Assembly: GCA_026692735.1 (NCBI GenBank) | Contig: JAPLOD010000687.1 | Span: 1-41,180 of the forward strand | DNA: 41,180 bases | Direction of reading: 5' to 3' | Source: Planctomycetota bacterium | GTDB taxonomy: Bacteria; Planctomycetota; SZUA-567; H5-PLA8 | Shown here: positions 31,694-40,225 of the stretch, piece after piece | How positions within the stretch are numbered: position 1 is the stretch's first letter | Layout of the letters: the number at the start of each line of letters is the position of its first letter | Translations under genes and position numbers: made by a program | Notes under the pieces: model-generated | The model's input: the letters and a program-made list of their open reading frames with translations, nothing else | What the model was told of the DNA's origin: nothing | Database searches by the model: none

Positions 31694-32725
31694 CTACCGC
31701 TCGACCACCTTCGCGCCGTTCATGATGCCCTTGCCCGACACCCACAGATAATAGGGCTGGCCGGCCTTGGCATCGAACGTATGGCCTAGCAGCTTGCCGT
31801 TGCAGTAGAACTCAATCTTGCTGCCTGTGCGCACAAACGAGAGCGTGACCTGTTCCTGCGGTGGCCGGGCGTCCCCGCTGGCCACGGTTTCCTTGTCCAG
31901 GGCCAGCATGGGCGGGGAGCCCTCTTTGCTGCCCCAACCGACGATCTTGGCTTTCGAGCCGCTGTCCTTCACGGGCCGCAGTTCGATGCAGATTCGCGAA
32001 CGGTGATCCATTTGCGCTTCAATGGCAATGGAGGCCGCGAAATCCTTCGTCAGGATTTTCTTGAGATACTCGTCGCCCTCCTCCAGGTGCAGACGCTCGC
32101 CCTCCCAGTAGCACGACGACCCGGCGCCCTTGAGCCACTCCTCGCGGTCGAGACCCGCCGGCGTCGGGATTCCCAGGGCCGGTGGCGGGGGCGGCGGGGC
32201 GGTGCTTGCCGGTGTCGCGGGCTTCGTCTCGGGTGCAGGTGGCGGCAGGGGCGGCACGACGGGCGGTGGGGACGGCGGCGTCGCGGCTTTTTTCCCGGCC
32301 GTTTCTTTTTCCGCCTTCGCTCCGGCCTGAGCGGCGGCGATGCCCTCCCGGATGGCGTCGGTTTCGCCCAGGAGCACGGCGGCCCTGCGGTAGGCGGCTT
32401 CAGCTTCGGTCCACTGTTTCAACCTCAGCAGTTCGGCGGCCGCGACCAGCGCGCCCTCCTGCTTGGCCATGTCGCGGGCCTTGGCCAGCAAGACCTGCGC
32501 CACGGCTTTCTTGGCGTGCGGGAGGTCCCCGAGCGCCTTGATCGCCGCGTCGAACTGCTTCTCCGCGGCGGACCAGTCCTTCTTGATCGCCGCCGCCGTG
32601 CCCGCGTCGTACGCGGCCTCAAAGGCGGCCTTGGCTTTGGCCTCGTCTCCAGTCTGCTCCGCTTCGCCCGCGGGCGCGGTCAGCGCGACCAGAAGTACGA
32701 CGGCAGGAAGAATGTAGTGTCTCAT
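31694..32725 (-). CDS. Secreted TPR-like / Pro-rich linker / beta-domain protein
   Basis: The 343-residue protein has a signal peptide (MRHYILPAVVLLVALTAPAG). The helical N-terminal half has TPR-like repeats (WSAAEKQFDAAIKAL and WTEAEAAYRRAAVLL). A Pro-rich linker lies near residues 148-192 (PPSPPPVVPPLPPPAPE, PPPPPPALG). A C-terminal beta-sandwich of ~145 residues (YWEGERLHLEEGDEYLKKIL ... GSKIEFYCNGKLLGHTF) recalls LamG or DUF1080-type domains, with the conserved pattern of a strand ending in xVxxNGK. The order resembles proteins that present a binding domain away from the envelope. Its ATG overlaps the ispH stop as ATGA, so translation is coupled to an isoprenoid gene with no obvious functional link. 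Function is unknown. Confidence 0.7.
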   Translation of the reverse strand: MRHYILPAVVLLVALTAPAGEAEQTGDEAKAKAAFEAAYDAGTAAAIKKDWSAAEKQFDAAIKALGDLPHAKKAVAQVLLAKARDMAKQEGALVAAAELLRLKQWTEAEAAYRRAAVLLGETDAIREGIAAAQAGAKAEKETAGKKAATPPSPPPVVPPLPPPAPETKPATPASTAPPPPPPALGIPTPAGLDREEWLKGAGSSCYWEGERLHLEEGDEYLKKILTKDFAASIAIEAQMDHRSRICIELRPVKDSGSKAKIVGWGSKEGSPPMLALDKETVASGDARPPQEQVTLSFVRTGSKIEFYCNGKLLGHTFDAKAGQPYYLWVSGKGIMNGAKVVER

Positions 32726-33933
32726 GGTTGTCCCAGCGCCTCGGCTTCCGCCACCAGGTCCGTTACATCCGTTCCGGCCAGCTCGAACAGCCGCAGCACC
32801 GTCTCGCCGATCTTGTTGTTCGGCGTGCTGGCGCCGGCGGTCAGGCCGATGGTGAGCGGCGTCTTGTCGGGCCACCAGTGTTCGTGGATCGCCTCCTGCT
32901 CTGCTCCCATCGGCAGATGGCGTATCTGGCCGCGGGAGATCATGCAGGCGGCCTCGTCAATGTGGTACGACGGGCAGTGCCGCTGCGAAATCTCCGCCAG
33001 GTGCGTCGTGTTGGACGAGTTGTACCCGCCGATGACGATCATCGCGTCGGGCGGCGGCTGCATCATCTCGATGACCGCGTCCTGGCGGTCCTGCGTCGAA
33101 CGGCAGATGGTCTCCTGCATGCGGACGCGCCGCTGCGTCTCCTCCTCGCCGTACTTCCGGACGAACGCGCTGCGGATGCGGGCTGCGATCTCCATGGATT
33201 CGGTGGACAGCATCGTCGTCTGGTTGGCGATGCCGATCCGTTCGAGGTCCTTGTCCGGATCGAAGCCCGGCGACACGGCCTTGGCGAAGTGAGCGCGGAA
33301 GTCCTCCCGCTGGCCCTTGCCCAGAATGTAGGCGCAGACGTACTCGGCCTCCGCGATATCGCGGACCACGAGATACCGGCGGGCGCGGCTCGAGGTCGCG
33401 ATGGTCTCCTCGTGGTTGTACTTCCCGTGGATGACACTCGTGAACTGGTCGCGCGCGTACTTCTCCACGCTGCGCCACACGTTGACCACGGCGCCGCAGG
33501 AGGTGTCCACCAGGATGCAGTTCCGGGCCCGCAGGACTTCGATCTCCTTCACCGGCGCGCCGAAGGCCGGCAGGATCACCACGTCGCCGCTCTGTATGTC
33601 GTCGCAGGTCTCGCCCTGGCTGTAACTGCCGGACAGGAAGACGAAGCCCATGTCGAGCAGCCGCTTGTTCACGGAAGCGTTGTGGATGATCTCGTTGGTG
33701 ATGAAGATGCGCTTGTCCGGAAAGCGCTGCCGCGTCTGGTACGCGATGTCCACCGCCCGTTCCACGCCGACGCAGAAGCCGAACTCCCGCGCCAGGCGCA
33801 CGGTCAGGTTCCCGCGCGTGAGCTGGCGCCCCTTCGCGCGCAGCAGGTCCACCACGCGGCTGGCGTACGCGGCTTCCAGGAGCGGCTTGACCGTGTCCTT
33901 CAGCCCGAAGCCCTTGCGATGGTACTCGCCCAT
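32722..33933 (-). CDS. ispH: 4-hydroxy-3-methylbut-2-enyl diphosphate reductase, plant/cyanobacterial type
   Basis: The 403-residue enzyme catalyses the last step of the MEP pathway, reducing HMBPP to IPP and DMAPP with a [4Fe-4S] cluster. Cluster Cys residues are Cys54 (FGFCVGVERAV), Cys146 (VDTSCGAVVNVW) and Cys277 (ETICRSTQDRQDA). Substrate-binding motifs are IIHNASVN, HGKYNHEE, GGYNSSNTTHL and TAGASTP. Length (~400 rather than ~310) and the start EYHRKGFGLKDTV match the cyanobacterial/plant IspH branch rather than the E. coli type. It is cytoplasmic. It shares an ATGA overlap with the downstream TPR-linker gene and is divergent from the GH5-like gene across a region with two hairpins. Confidence 0.93.
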   Translation of the reverse strand: MGEYHRKGFGLKDTVKPLLEAAYASRVVDLLRAKGRQLTRGNLTVRLAREFGFCVGVERAVDIAYQTRQRFPDKRIFITNEIIHNASVNKRLLDMGFVFLSGSYSQGETCDDIQSGDVVILPAFGAPVKEIEVLRARNCILVDTSCGAVVNVWRSVEKYARDQFTSVIHGKYNHEETIATSSRARRYLVVRDIAEAEYVCAYILGKGQREDFRAHFAKAVSPGFDPDKDLERIGIANQTTMLSTESMEIAARIRSAFVRKYGEEETQRRVRMQETICRSTQDRQDAVIEMMQPPPDAMIVIGGYNSSNTTHLAEISQRHCPSYHIDEAACMISRGQIRHLPMGAEQEAIHEHWWPDKTPLTIGLTAGASTPNNKIGETVLRLFELAGTDVTDLVAEAEALGQP

Positions 33934-33960
33934 GTGCCCACGCGCCCCACTGAACGCTCA

Positions 33961-34035
33961 CCACGAAGAACACGAAGAACACGAATAGGAATTCGCACAA
34001 CCACGCCCGTATCTTGTTCTTCGTGCTCTTCGTGG
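33961..34035. repeat. Inverted repeat of CACGAAGAA nonamers
   Basis: The left arm (33961-33985) contains CCACGAAGAACACGAAGAAC, with 9-bp units CACGAAGAA. The right arm (34012-34035) is its reverse complement with two mismatches over 24 positions, around a ~26-base loop. It lies 28 bp upstream of the ispH ATG. It is similar in plan to arrays D and F but with a 9-bp unit. Confidence 0.85.
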
Positions 34036-34114
34036 TTCAATGCCGCCCGCCCCCGCGTACAGACAATAGTGGCGCGGACGCTGAATGCAAAACCAACGCG
34101 GCGGATTTCCCCGC

Positions 34115-34138
34115 CGACGCGCTGGCTTCAGCGCGTCG
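34115..34138. repeat. GC-rich hairpin upstream of the GH5-like gene
   Basis: A perfect 10-bp stem, CGACGCGCTG / CAGCGCGTCG, has a 4-base loop GCTT. It lies 40 bp upstream of the GH5-like ATG and could be in its mRNA leader. There is no T-run, so an intrinsic terminator is unlikely. Confidence 0.55.
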
Positions 34139-34178
34139 CGGTTGCTATCGTAGGGCCGATTGCGCAAGGGGGCCAGCC

Positions 34179-37100
34179 ATGCGTCGTGCAATCCGCGTTC
34201 CGCTGCTCGGGCTTCTCGCTCTCATCTGCACCTTCCCGACCTTCGCCGCGGATTGGATTGTGCCCGATTTCCCGGACGGCAAGGAGCTCGATTTCAAGCC
34301 CGTGCCTCTGTACTGGTTCGAGGTGAAGGAGACGCCGTACGTCTACCGCACCGTGGTTGATGTGCAGGAGAAGCCCGGCTCCGCCGTTGTCGAGGCTCGC
34401 AGTTCGGGCTACCTGTACGTCTTCGTTGACGGCACGCCGGTCTTCAGCTACGCGCCCAAAGAGAAAGTGAAGCACGATCCGAACCGGCCGTTCCCGATTG
34501 ACCTGACTGAGCACCTGACGCCGGGCAGACACGCGTTGTGCGTGAGCGCGCCCCGTGCCGGGTTCGCGCTCGATGGCGTGCTCAAGCACGCCGCCGGGAC
34601 TGCGCCGCTTGCCAGCGGCGCGGACTGGCGCGTGATGAAGTTCGCGCCGACGACGATCATCGAAGATGAAGCCTGGCTGCAGCCGGACGCGAAGGACGAG
34701 GGCGCGCTCGTGAAAGCGCAAGAGCCGTTCAAGGCCCAGACAGACCTCGCCAACGTCGCCGCCGACGGCTGTGCCGTCCGCATTGCCCGTGACTACGACG
34801 ATCTCTGCTGGCGCGCGGGCCTGCTGGCGCGCAAGGGCATTGTCATCCATGAGAACTCCGCCTACGGCTGGGCCGGGCCGGAACGGTGGAGCATCAAGGA
34901 GCAAGATGAAGCTCGGCAGCTCGCGGTGCGGCTGGCGGGATTGGCGCCCGATGTTGACAAGGTGCGCGGCGGCGCCGCCGGCTTGCCGGCTGACAAGACC
35001 GCGGCGCTGGCGGCAGAGGTGGACCGCGCGAGGAGTGCGGTGGCGCTGCTGGCGATGCGGCGGTTCCTGCTGGACGAACAGAAGGCATTGGATCTGGCCC
35101 GCCAGATTATCCCGCGCGAAGCCATGAAGGCGTCTCCCCCGATAGCGCTGCCGTCCGCTCGCGAGATCGGGGAGGCGGAGAACACCATGCCGCTCGTGGG
35201 CTATGTGACTGAGTTCCCCAAGCTCCGCAAGGCCCTGGCCGACGCCTGGGGCCATCCGCTGAACAACCTCAACGAAAGCCGCTACGACCGCCTCGGCTGG
35301 CTTCCCCATCCTGACCTCGTGGACAGCCAGATCGGTTCATGGGGTCTGCGCGTGAACCCCATCCTCGCGCCCACCGTCGTCAAGGCCGACGGGAACAACT
35401 GGCGCTTCAGCCTCGATCCGCACAACGCCGGCGAAGCCGAGAAGCGCGAGACGATCGGCTACAACATCGAGAACCAATGGGCCAGGACCACCGTCCCGGC
35501 TTCCTGGACGGAGGCCGCTTCGTACGCCGCATACACAGGCGCTGCCTGGTATCGCACGCGCATTCACATTCCTGCCGAATGGCGCGGCCAGAGTGTCATC
35601 CTGCGCTTCCGCGCGCACGATGCGGACAAGGTGTGGCTGAACGACACGCTCGTCGGCTCCGCGGACAAGCCCGGCTTGCGCGGCTACACGATTGCCGCCG
35701 ATGTCATCCGCCCCGGCGCGGAGAACGTCCTCGCGTTCAAGATCACCGGCGCGGGCGCCGAGCGCGGCCTGACAGGCAGCGTGACGCTGAGCTGTCCCAC
35801 TGTCGAGACTCAGAAGACCGGCGTGCCGACCTGCCGCGTTCTGGCTACCCCGCTTTCTCCTGCCGTGGTGCTCACGCTTGATGGCACGGTGCTCGAAATC
35901 CAGGGCTGGGCGGCGCGCCGGCAGCCCGGACCCAAGGACATTCTTCTGCCCGGCGGGAAGAGACTCGCCGCCAACCAGGACTACCAGCAGGCCCGCGACG
36001 GGAAGCTCTCCGCCAACTGGGCGCTCCTGTGGCTGCAGGCAAAGGACGCCCAGGCGCCCGACCGTCCCGTGCTGCTCGTCTTCGAGAAGTGCCCTGTCGC
36101 CATTGCCGGCGACGGCGCCCTCGTGCGGCTCACGTTCGCCGGCGCCAGCGCGCGCGTGGTCGCCGTGCGGCCGTGGGTGAAGACCGTGCCGGACCCGGCC
36201 TCGCCGGCTGTTGCGGACGCGATCGCGCTCTGGAGCCGCGCGGCGCTGGCCGTGCCTGTCAACTATATGGGGCTGACGCGCATGGTCCGGCCGGGGCCCA
36301 AGGCCGGCTTCCAGTTCAGCATCAGGAACGTCCCCGAAGGGCCGGTCCTCGAGCACACCATCGTCTACGACTACCTGACTATTGCCGACGAGTGGGGGAC
36401 CGAGCCGCTCAAGGTCGCGCCGCTGCCGTCGCTGGCGTCCTATGCCGTGGACTGCAAGTTCCGCAGCCTGAAACTCGAGAAGCCACCCGAGACGCTGCAG
36501 GACGGAGGCCTGCTGGCGCCGTATCGCGCGGTGAGGAACGCCGACCGCGTGACGTACAGTTACCCCGTCGAGCCCTTTCCGCGGCTGGTGGGTTTCACGT
36601 CGTGGATGTTCGCAGGCTCCGACACGGGCGTCGCCGGCAACAAGCGCGAGGTGGAGCTCATCAAAGCGACAGGCTCCAATTGCTACCGCCCGCAACACAA
36701 CTTCGGGCAGGACAAGAGCCCGCTTGACCCGGCCCGCACGCGCGTCGCGGTCATGGCCGACTGTTGCAACCGGGCCGGCCTGAACTACATGAACAACATT
36801 GACCAGACGCTGGGCGAGAAGCAGGAGGCCGTCCGGACGGACTACGCGAACTTTATGGAGAAGGTCAACAAGCACTACGAGGGCATCGCCAGGCAACTGT
36901 GCGACCGGCCCTTCTTTGATGTCGCCTACGACCTCATCAACGAGCCGTTCGACCACAAGCACGACGCCTACAACGCCGCCATGAAGGTGCTGACCTCCCG
37001 CGTGCGCGCCATTGACCCCGTGCATCTCTGTTACATTGAGCCGTGCGAAGCCTGGGGCGCGATCGAGCAGCTCAAGCTGATCGAGCCCACCGGCGACCCG

Positions 37101-37475
37101 CTGACCGTGTACAGTTTCCACGACTACAACTTCCGGCTCTTCAGGCCCTCGGAGCGCTGGCCCACGGAAGAACGGGACATCAGCAACATCTGCCGCCAGT
37201 GGACGGAGGCGTTCAAGTTCGCGGTCAGGTACGGCGTGGGAATGCACTGCGGCGAATTCGGCGGCTTCGAAAACGCGACCGACGGCCAGGCCGCTCAGGC
37301 ACTGCTTATGAACGACTTCTTCCGCATCTTCGACCAGTTCGGGATGCACTTCAACTACTACTCGGGCCGCAGCGTCTACGGCCGGCGCGCCGATGGCAGC
37401 ATGGCGTTGAGCTACGTGCTCAAGGCGTACTGCGAGTACAACAAGCGCGGAGAGTTCAACCTGTACTACAGGTAG
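34179..37475 (+). CDS. Very large secreted GH5-like glycosidase with N-terminal sugar-binding-like domains
   Basis: The 1098-residue protein starts at ATG 34179 with AAGGGGG 7 bp upstream and has a signal peptide (VPLLGLLALICTFPTFAADW). The first ~350 residues are beta-rich, then helical, and unrecognised. Around 430-540 is a GH2-type galactose-binding-like domain (WYRTRIHIPAEWRGQSVILR then VWLNDTLVGSADKPGLRGYT). A further beta region with a metalloid GH-associated look follows. The last ~300 residues form a clan GH-A barrel: TSWMFAGSDTGVAGNKREVE, acid/base Glu922 in YDLINEPFDH, FHDYNF, and nucleophile Glu1026 in MHCGEFGGF, as in GH5 cellulase/mannanase-type enzymes. Substrate is unknown. The catalytic domain being at the C-terminus behind ~780 residues is unusual for GH5. 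Confidence 0.82.
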   Translation: MRRAIRVPLLGLLALICTFPTFAADWIVPDFPDGKELDFKPVPLYWFEVKETPYVYRTVVDVQEKPGSAVVEARSSGYLYVFVDGTPVFSYAPKEKVKHDPNRPFPIDLTEHLTPGRHALCVSAPRAGFALDGVLKHAAGTAPLASGADWRVMKFAPTTIIEDEAWLQPDAKDEGALVKAQEPFKAQTDLANVAADGCAVRIARDYDDLCWRAGLLARKGIVIHENSAYGWAGPERWSIKEQDEARQLAVRLAGLAPDVDKVRGGAAGLPADKTAALAAEVDRARSAVALLAMRRFLLDEQKALDLARQIIPREAMKASPPIALPSAREIGEAENTMPLVGYVTEFPKLRKALADAWGHPLNNLNESRYDRLGWLPHPDLVDSQIGSWGLRVNPILAPTVVKADGNNWRFSLDPHNAGEAEKRETIGYNIENQWARTTVPASWTEAASYAAYTGAAWYRTRIHIPAEWRGQSVILRFRAHDADKVWLNDTLVGSADKPGLRGYTIAADVIRPGAENVLAFKITGAGAERGLTGSVTLSCPTVETQKTGVPTCRVLATPLSPAVVLTLDGTVLEIQGWAARRQPGPKDILLPGGKRLAANQDYQQARDGKLSANWALLWLQAKDAQAPDRPVLLVFEKCPVAIAGDGALVRLTFAGASARVVAVRPWVKTVPDPASPAVADAIALWSRAALAVPVNYMGLTRMVRPGPKAGFQFSIRNVPEGPVLEHTIVYDYLTIADEWGTEPLKVAPLPSLASYAVDCKFRSLKLEKPPETLQDGGLLAPYRAVRNADRVTYSYPVEPFPRLVGFTSWMFAGSDTGVAGNKREVELIKATGSNCYRPQHNFGQDKSPLDPARTRVAVMADCCNRAGLNYMNNIDQTLGEKQEAVRTDYANFMEKVNKHYEGIARQLCDRPFFDVAYDLINEPFDHKHDAYNAAMKVLTSRVRAIDPVHLCYIEPCEAWGAIEQLKLIEPTGDPLTVYSFHDYNFRLFRPSERWPTEERDISNICRQWTEAFKFAVRYGVGMHCGEFGGFENATDGQAAQALLMNDFFRIFDQFGMHFNYYSGRSVYGRRADGSMALSYVLKAYCEYNKRGEFNLYYR

Positions 37476-37567
37476 CCCGCCTGGCCACGCTTTGCGTGCA
37501 GCATCCTCCCTTCTGTGGTATGCTGTCTCTACTGAACGGCAGGGAGAGCATCGAACCGGGATACCAC

Positions 37568-37702
37568 ATGGCTGCGCACTTGGACGGCAAAGTACCCGAC
37601 GAGGTCGTGCGCGTTCTTGCTCCTGCTCTGGAGAAGGACGAGAAGATCCTGTTCTCCCAGCACAGCGACCTGACCGAGGAGCGGTGCTTCGGTGAGAGCT
37701 AG
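37568..37702 (+). pseudogene. Detached N-terminal segment of the ABC transporter, closed by an in-frame TAG
   Basis: ATG 37568 opens MAAHLDGKVPDEVVRVLAPA, then LEKDEKILFSQHSDLTEERCFGES and TAG (37700-37702). The frame continues without shift after the TAG into SLKLTPETKVKVDELFGGARL and the ABC transporter. In the DUF1854-associated ABC transporters as I recall them, this SDLT...FGE(S/T) stretch continues with a Trp and a beta-rich PH-like domain. Here the Trp position is a stop, and about 25 residues seem to be missing. Point mutation plus deletion, a sequencing error, or genuine two-part translation are the options. Conserved-looking residues on both sides argue for a recent event. An ATG at 37520 is an alternative start. 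Confidence 0.6.
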
Positions 37703-37729
37703 TCGCTCAAGCTGACGCCCGAGACCAAG

Positions 37730-39736
37730 GTGAAGGTGGACGAGTTGTTCGGCGGCGCGCGCCTGGTTGCCGAAACGCCCGAAGGCGAACGCCACTTGAT
37801 CTACTACACCAAGGCGTACGTCCCGGAATTCGCGGCATTAAGCCACGTCATCAACGAGCTGGCCAAAGGGAAAGAGCCGCCCTCACCCGAGCAGGCGGAG
37901 CCCGCGTACTGCCGGCGCTGTGGCGCACCTCTGCTGGAACGCGGCGCGAACTGCACGGCCTGCGTGCAGTGCCTGCGGGTCTTCTACCGCCTGCTGGGGC
38001 TGCTCAAGCCGTACCGCGGCAAGGTTACGCTGATGATCTGCTCCACGCTGCTGATGGTGGCGGCGCAGATGGGGCCGCCGTACCTCACCAAGATGATCGT
38101 GGACGAGGTCATCAAGGGACACGACTTCACGCGTCTGAACCTGTGGATTGGCGCGATGGTGGGCTGCGGCCTGGTGCTGCTGCTCACGGGCATTGTCAGC
38201 GGCGCGTTGATGTCCTGGCTTGGCGCGCGCCTGGTGACGGATCTGCGCAGCCGCCTGCACGCCGCCCTGCAGCGCCTGCAGATGAGCTACTACCAGCGGC
38301 GCGAATCGGGCGAGATCGTCAGCCGTGTGATGAACGACACGGGCGAGCTGCAGCACTTCCTGATTGACGGCTTGCCGTACTTCCTGGTCAACGGCGTGTC
38401 TTTCGTCGTCATCGCCTGCATCCTCCTGCGGCTGGATGTGTGGCTGGCGCTGCTGGTCTTTCTGCCCGTGCCGTTCCTTATCTGCGGCAGCGGCTTGTTC
38501 TGGCGCAAGCTGGTGCCGCTGTTCCACAAGCACGGCAACCAGACGGGCGCGCTGCACTCGATCCTCAACGAGTCCATCTACGGCATCAAGATCGTGAAGG
38601 CGTTCGCGCAGGAGCGGAGCCGCGTCGAGAAGTTCGACTCGACCAACGCCAAGCTCTTCCGCACGCGCTTCAGCATCGAGCGCACGTTCATCGGCTTCGC
38701 CGAAGGCATGTCGTGGGTGATGTCGCTGGGCATCATCGCGGTCTGGTACTTCGCCGCCAAGCGTATTGCGGGCGGCGACCCGAACCTCACGCTCGGAGAC
38801 CTGCTGGCCTTCGTCGGCTACATCTGGCTCTTCTTCGGGCCGCTGCGCTGGTTCACGGCGGTGGTGAACTGGATGACGCACGCCTTCGCGGGTGCGGAGC
38901 GCGTCTTCGCCGTGCTCGATGCGCAGCCCGAGGTCTACGACGCGCCCGACGCCGCCTCGCTGCCGAAGCTCAAGGGGGCGATCTCCTTCAAGGACGTGCG
39001 TTTCAGTTACGAACGCGGCAAGGAAGTCATCAAGGGCATTTCGTTCGACATCGCGCCCGGCGAGATGATCGGGCTGGTGGGCAAGTCGGGCGCGGGGAAG
39101 AGCACCATCATCAATCTGGTCTGCCGCTTCCACGATGTGGATTCGGGACTGATCACGGTTGACGGTCACCCCCTCAAGACGCTCAAGCTGGAGCAGTTCC
39201 GGCGCCAGCTCGGCATCGTCCCGCAGGATCCGTTCCTCTTCAACGCCAGCGTCCTCGAGAACATCCGCTACGGCCGGCCGGAGGCGAGCTTCGAGGACGT
39301 CGTGCGCGCCGCGCGGGCCGCGAACGCCCACGACTTCATCCTTGACAAGGAAGAGGGCTACGACTCGATCATCGGCGAGAAAGGCACCATGCTCTCGGGC
39401 GGCGAGAAGCAACGCATCGCGATCGCGCGCGCCATCCTCCACGACCCGCCCATCCTCATCCTGGATGAGGCCACGTCTTCGGTGGACACGGAGACGGAGA
39501 AAGGCATCCAGGAGGCGATCGCGTACCTCATCAAGGGCCGCACGACGATCGCCATCGCGCACCGGCTCTCCACGCTGCGCAACGCCCACCGGCTGGTCGT
39601 GGTTGACGACGGGCTGATCATTGAGCAGGGGACGCACGACGAGCTTGTGGCGAAGGACGGGCATTACGCCAAGCTGGTGAAGATGCAGACGGAGTTGAAC
39701 AGGCTGGCCGCGGAAACCGCGGTGTGGAAAGCGTAG
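37730..39736 (+). CDS. ABC exporter (DUF1854-associated type), N-terminally interrupted
   Basis: The 668 residues after the amber codon start at GTG 37730, the first plausible restart. They contain a zinc ribbon (Cys61, Cys64, Cys75, Cys78 in CRRCGAP...CTAC), a six-helix exporter domain (about 85-390; LLGLLKPYRGKVTLMICSTL onward) and an intact ATPase: Walker A GKSGAGKST (about 450), Q-loop region IVPQDPFLFNAS, signature LSGGEKQR (about 555), Walker B ILILDEATS (about 575) and H-loop AHRLST (about 610). This is a homodimeric half-transporter of the inner membrane. With the DUF1854 gene 2 bp downstream, the pair matches what databases call cyanophycin metabolism-associated ABC transporter and partner, though no cyanophycin gene is in this window. 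Loss of the N-terminal domain may or may not abolish function. Confidence 0.85.
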   Translation: MKVDELFGGARLVAETPEGERHLIYYTKAYVPEFAALSHVINELAKGKEPPSPEQAEPAYCRRCGAPLLERGANCTACVQCLRVFYRLLGLLKPYRGKVTLMICSTLLMVAAQMGPPYLTKMIVDEVIKGHDFTRLNLWIGAMVGCGLVLLLTGIVSGALMSWLGARLVTDLRSRLHAALQRLQMSYYQRRESGEIVSRVMNDTGELQHFLIDGLPYFLVNGVSFVVIACILLRLDVWLALLVFLPVPFLICGSGLFWRKLVPLFHKHGNQTGALHSILNESIYGIKIVKAFAQERSRVEKFDSTNAKLFRTRFSIERTFIGFAEGMSWVMSLGIIAVWYFAAKRIAGGDPNLTLGDLLAFVGYIWLFFGPLRWFTAVVNWMTHAFAGAERVFAVLDAQPEVYDAPDAASLPKLKGAISFKDVRFSYERGKEVIKGISFDIAPGEMIGLVGKSGAGKSTIINLVCRFHDVDSGLITVDGHPLKTLKLEQFRRQLGIVPQDPFLFNASVLENIRYGRPEASFEDVVRAARAANAHDFILDKEEGYDSIIGEKGTMLSGGEKQRIAIARAILHDPPILILDEATSSVDTETEKGIQEAIAYLIKGRTTIAIAHRLSTLRNAHRLVVVDDGLIIEQGTHDELVAKDGHYAKLVKMQTELNRLAAETAVWKA

Positions 39737-39738
39737 CG

Positions 39739-40218
39739 ATGGCCGACGAAAAACCCAGACCGTTCAAGCTGATCCGCAAGCTGGACAAGGTCTTCATCCA
39801 GTTCCTCGAGGGCGGAGAAGAGAAGCCCGTCAAGCTGCTCTGGCCCCGGCCCGTCAGCGCGCAGCGCCGCGAAGTCTCGATCGTTGACGAGAAGAAGAAG
39901 GAAGTGGTGCTGCTGGAGGACCTGTCGTCCCTCGACGCCGATTCGCGCCGCATCGCTGAGGAGGAACTCGAAAAACGCTACCTGACGGCCCGCATACACC
40001 GGGTGCTCGAAGCCACCGCGCAATTCGGCACGCGTTCGTGGAAGGTCGAGACCGACCGCGGGATGCGCCGGTTTGTGGTCAAGAGCGTCAACAAGGATGT
40101 GACGTGGATCACCGAGGATCACATCCTCATCCGCGACACGCTGGGCTACCGCTACGAGATCCCATCCCTCTCCGCGCTGGACGAACACTCGCGGGAAGAG
40201 GTTGACAGGGTGCTGTAG
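39739..40218 (+). CDS. DUF1854 family protein
   Basis: The 159-residue cytoplasmic protein has the DUF1854 pattern: LLWPRPVSAQRREVSIVDEK near the start, a conserved ELEKRYLTARIHRVLEATAQ, then GTRSWKVETDRGMRRFVVKS, NKDVTWITEDHILIRDTLGY and RYEIPSLSALDEHSREEVD. It is known to occur with the ABC transporter type just upstream. Its biochemical role is not known to me; a transporter accessory or regulator is an inference from constant pairing. The start is 2 bp after the transporter stop (GTG 39724 in the same frame is an alternative, overlapping). A heptamer array begins 8 bp after the stop. Confidence 0.85.
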   Translation: MADEKPRPFKLIRKLDKVFIQFLEGGEEKPVKLLWPRPVSAQRREVSIVDEKKKEVVLLEDLSSLDADSRRIAEEELEKRYLTARIHRVLEATAQFGTRSWKVETDRGMRRFVVKSVNKDVTWITEDHILIRDTLGYRYEIPSLSALDEHSREEVDRVL

Positions 40219-40225
40219 GCGAAAT

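Noticed and set aside
32726-32875. 50-residue upstream extension of the TPR-linker protein
   Set aside because: It overlaps the end of ispH and lacks a ribosome site; the ATG at 32725 starts a clean signal peptide.
35337-37349. 670-codon open frame antisense to the GH5-like gene
   Set aside because: High GC keeps antisense frames open; the translation is His/Val/Arg/Gly-rich without motifs, while the plus strand has a clear signal peptide and catalytic motifs.
37883-39664. 593-codon open frame antisense to the ABC transporter
   Set aside because: It is a shadow of an intact ABC transporter with Walker A, signature and Walker B motifs on the plus strand.
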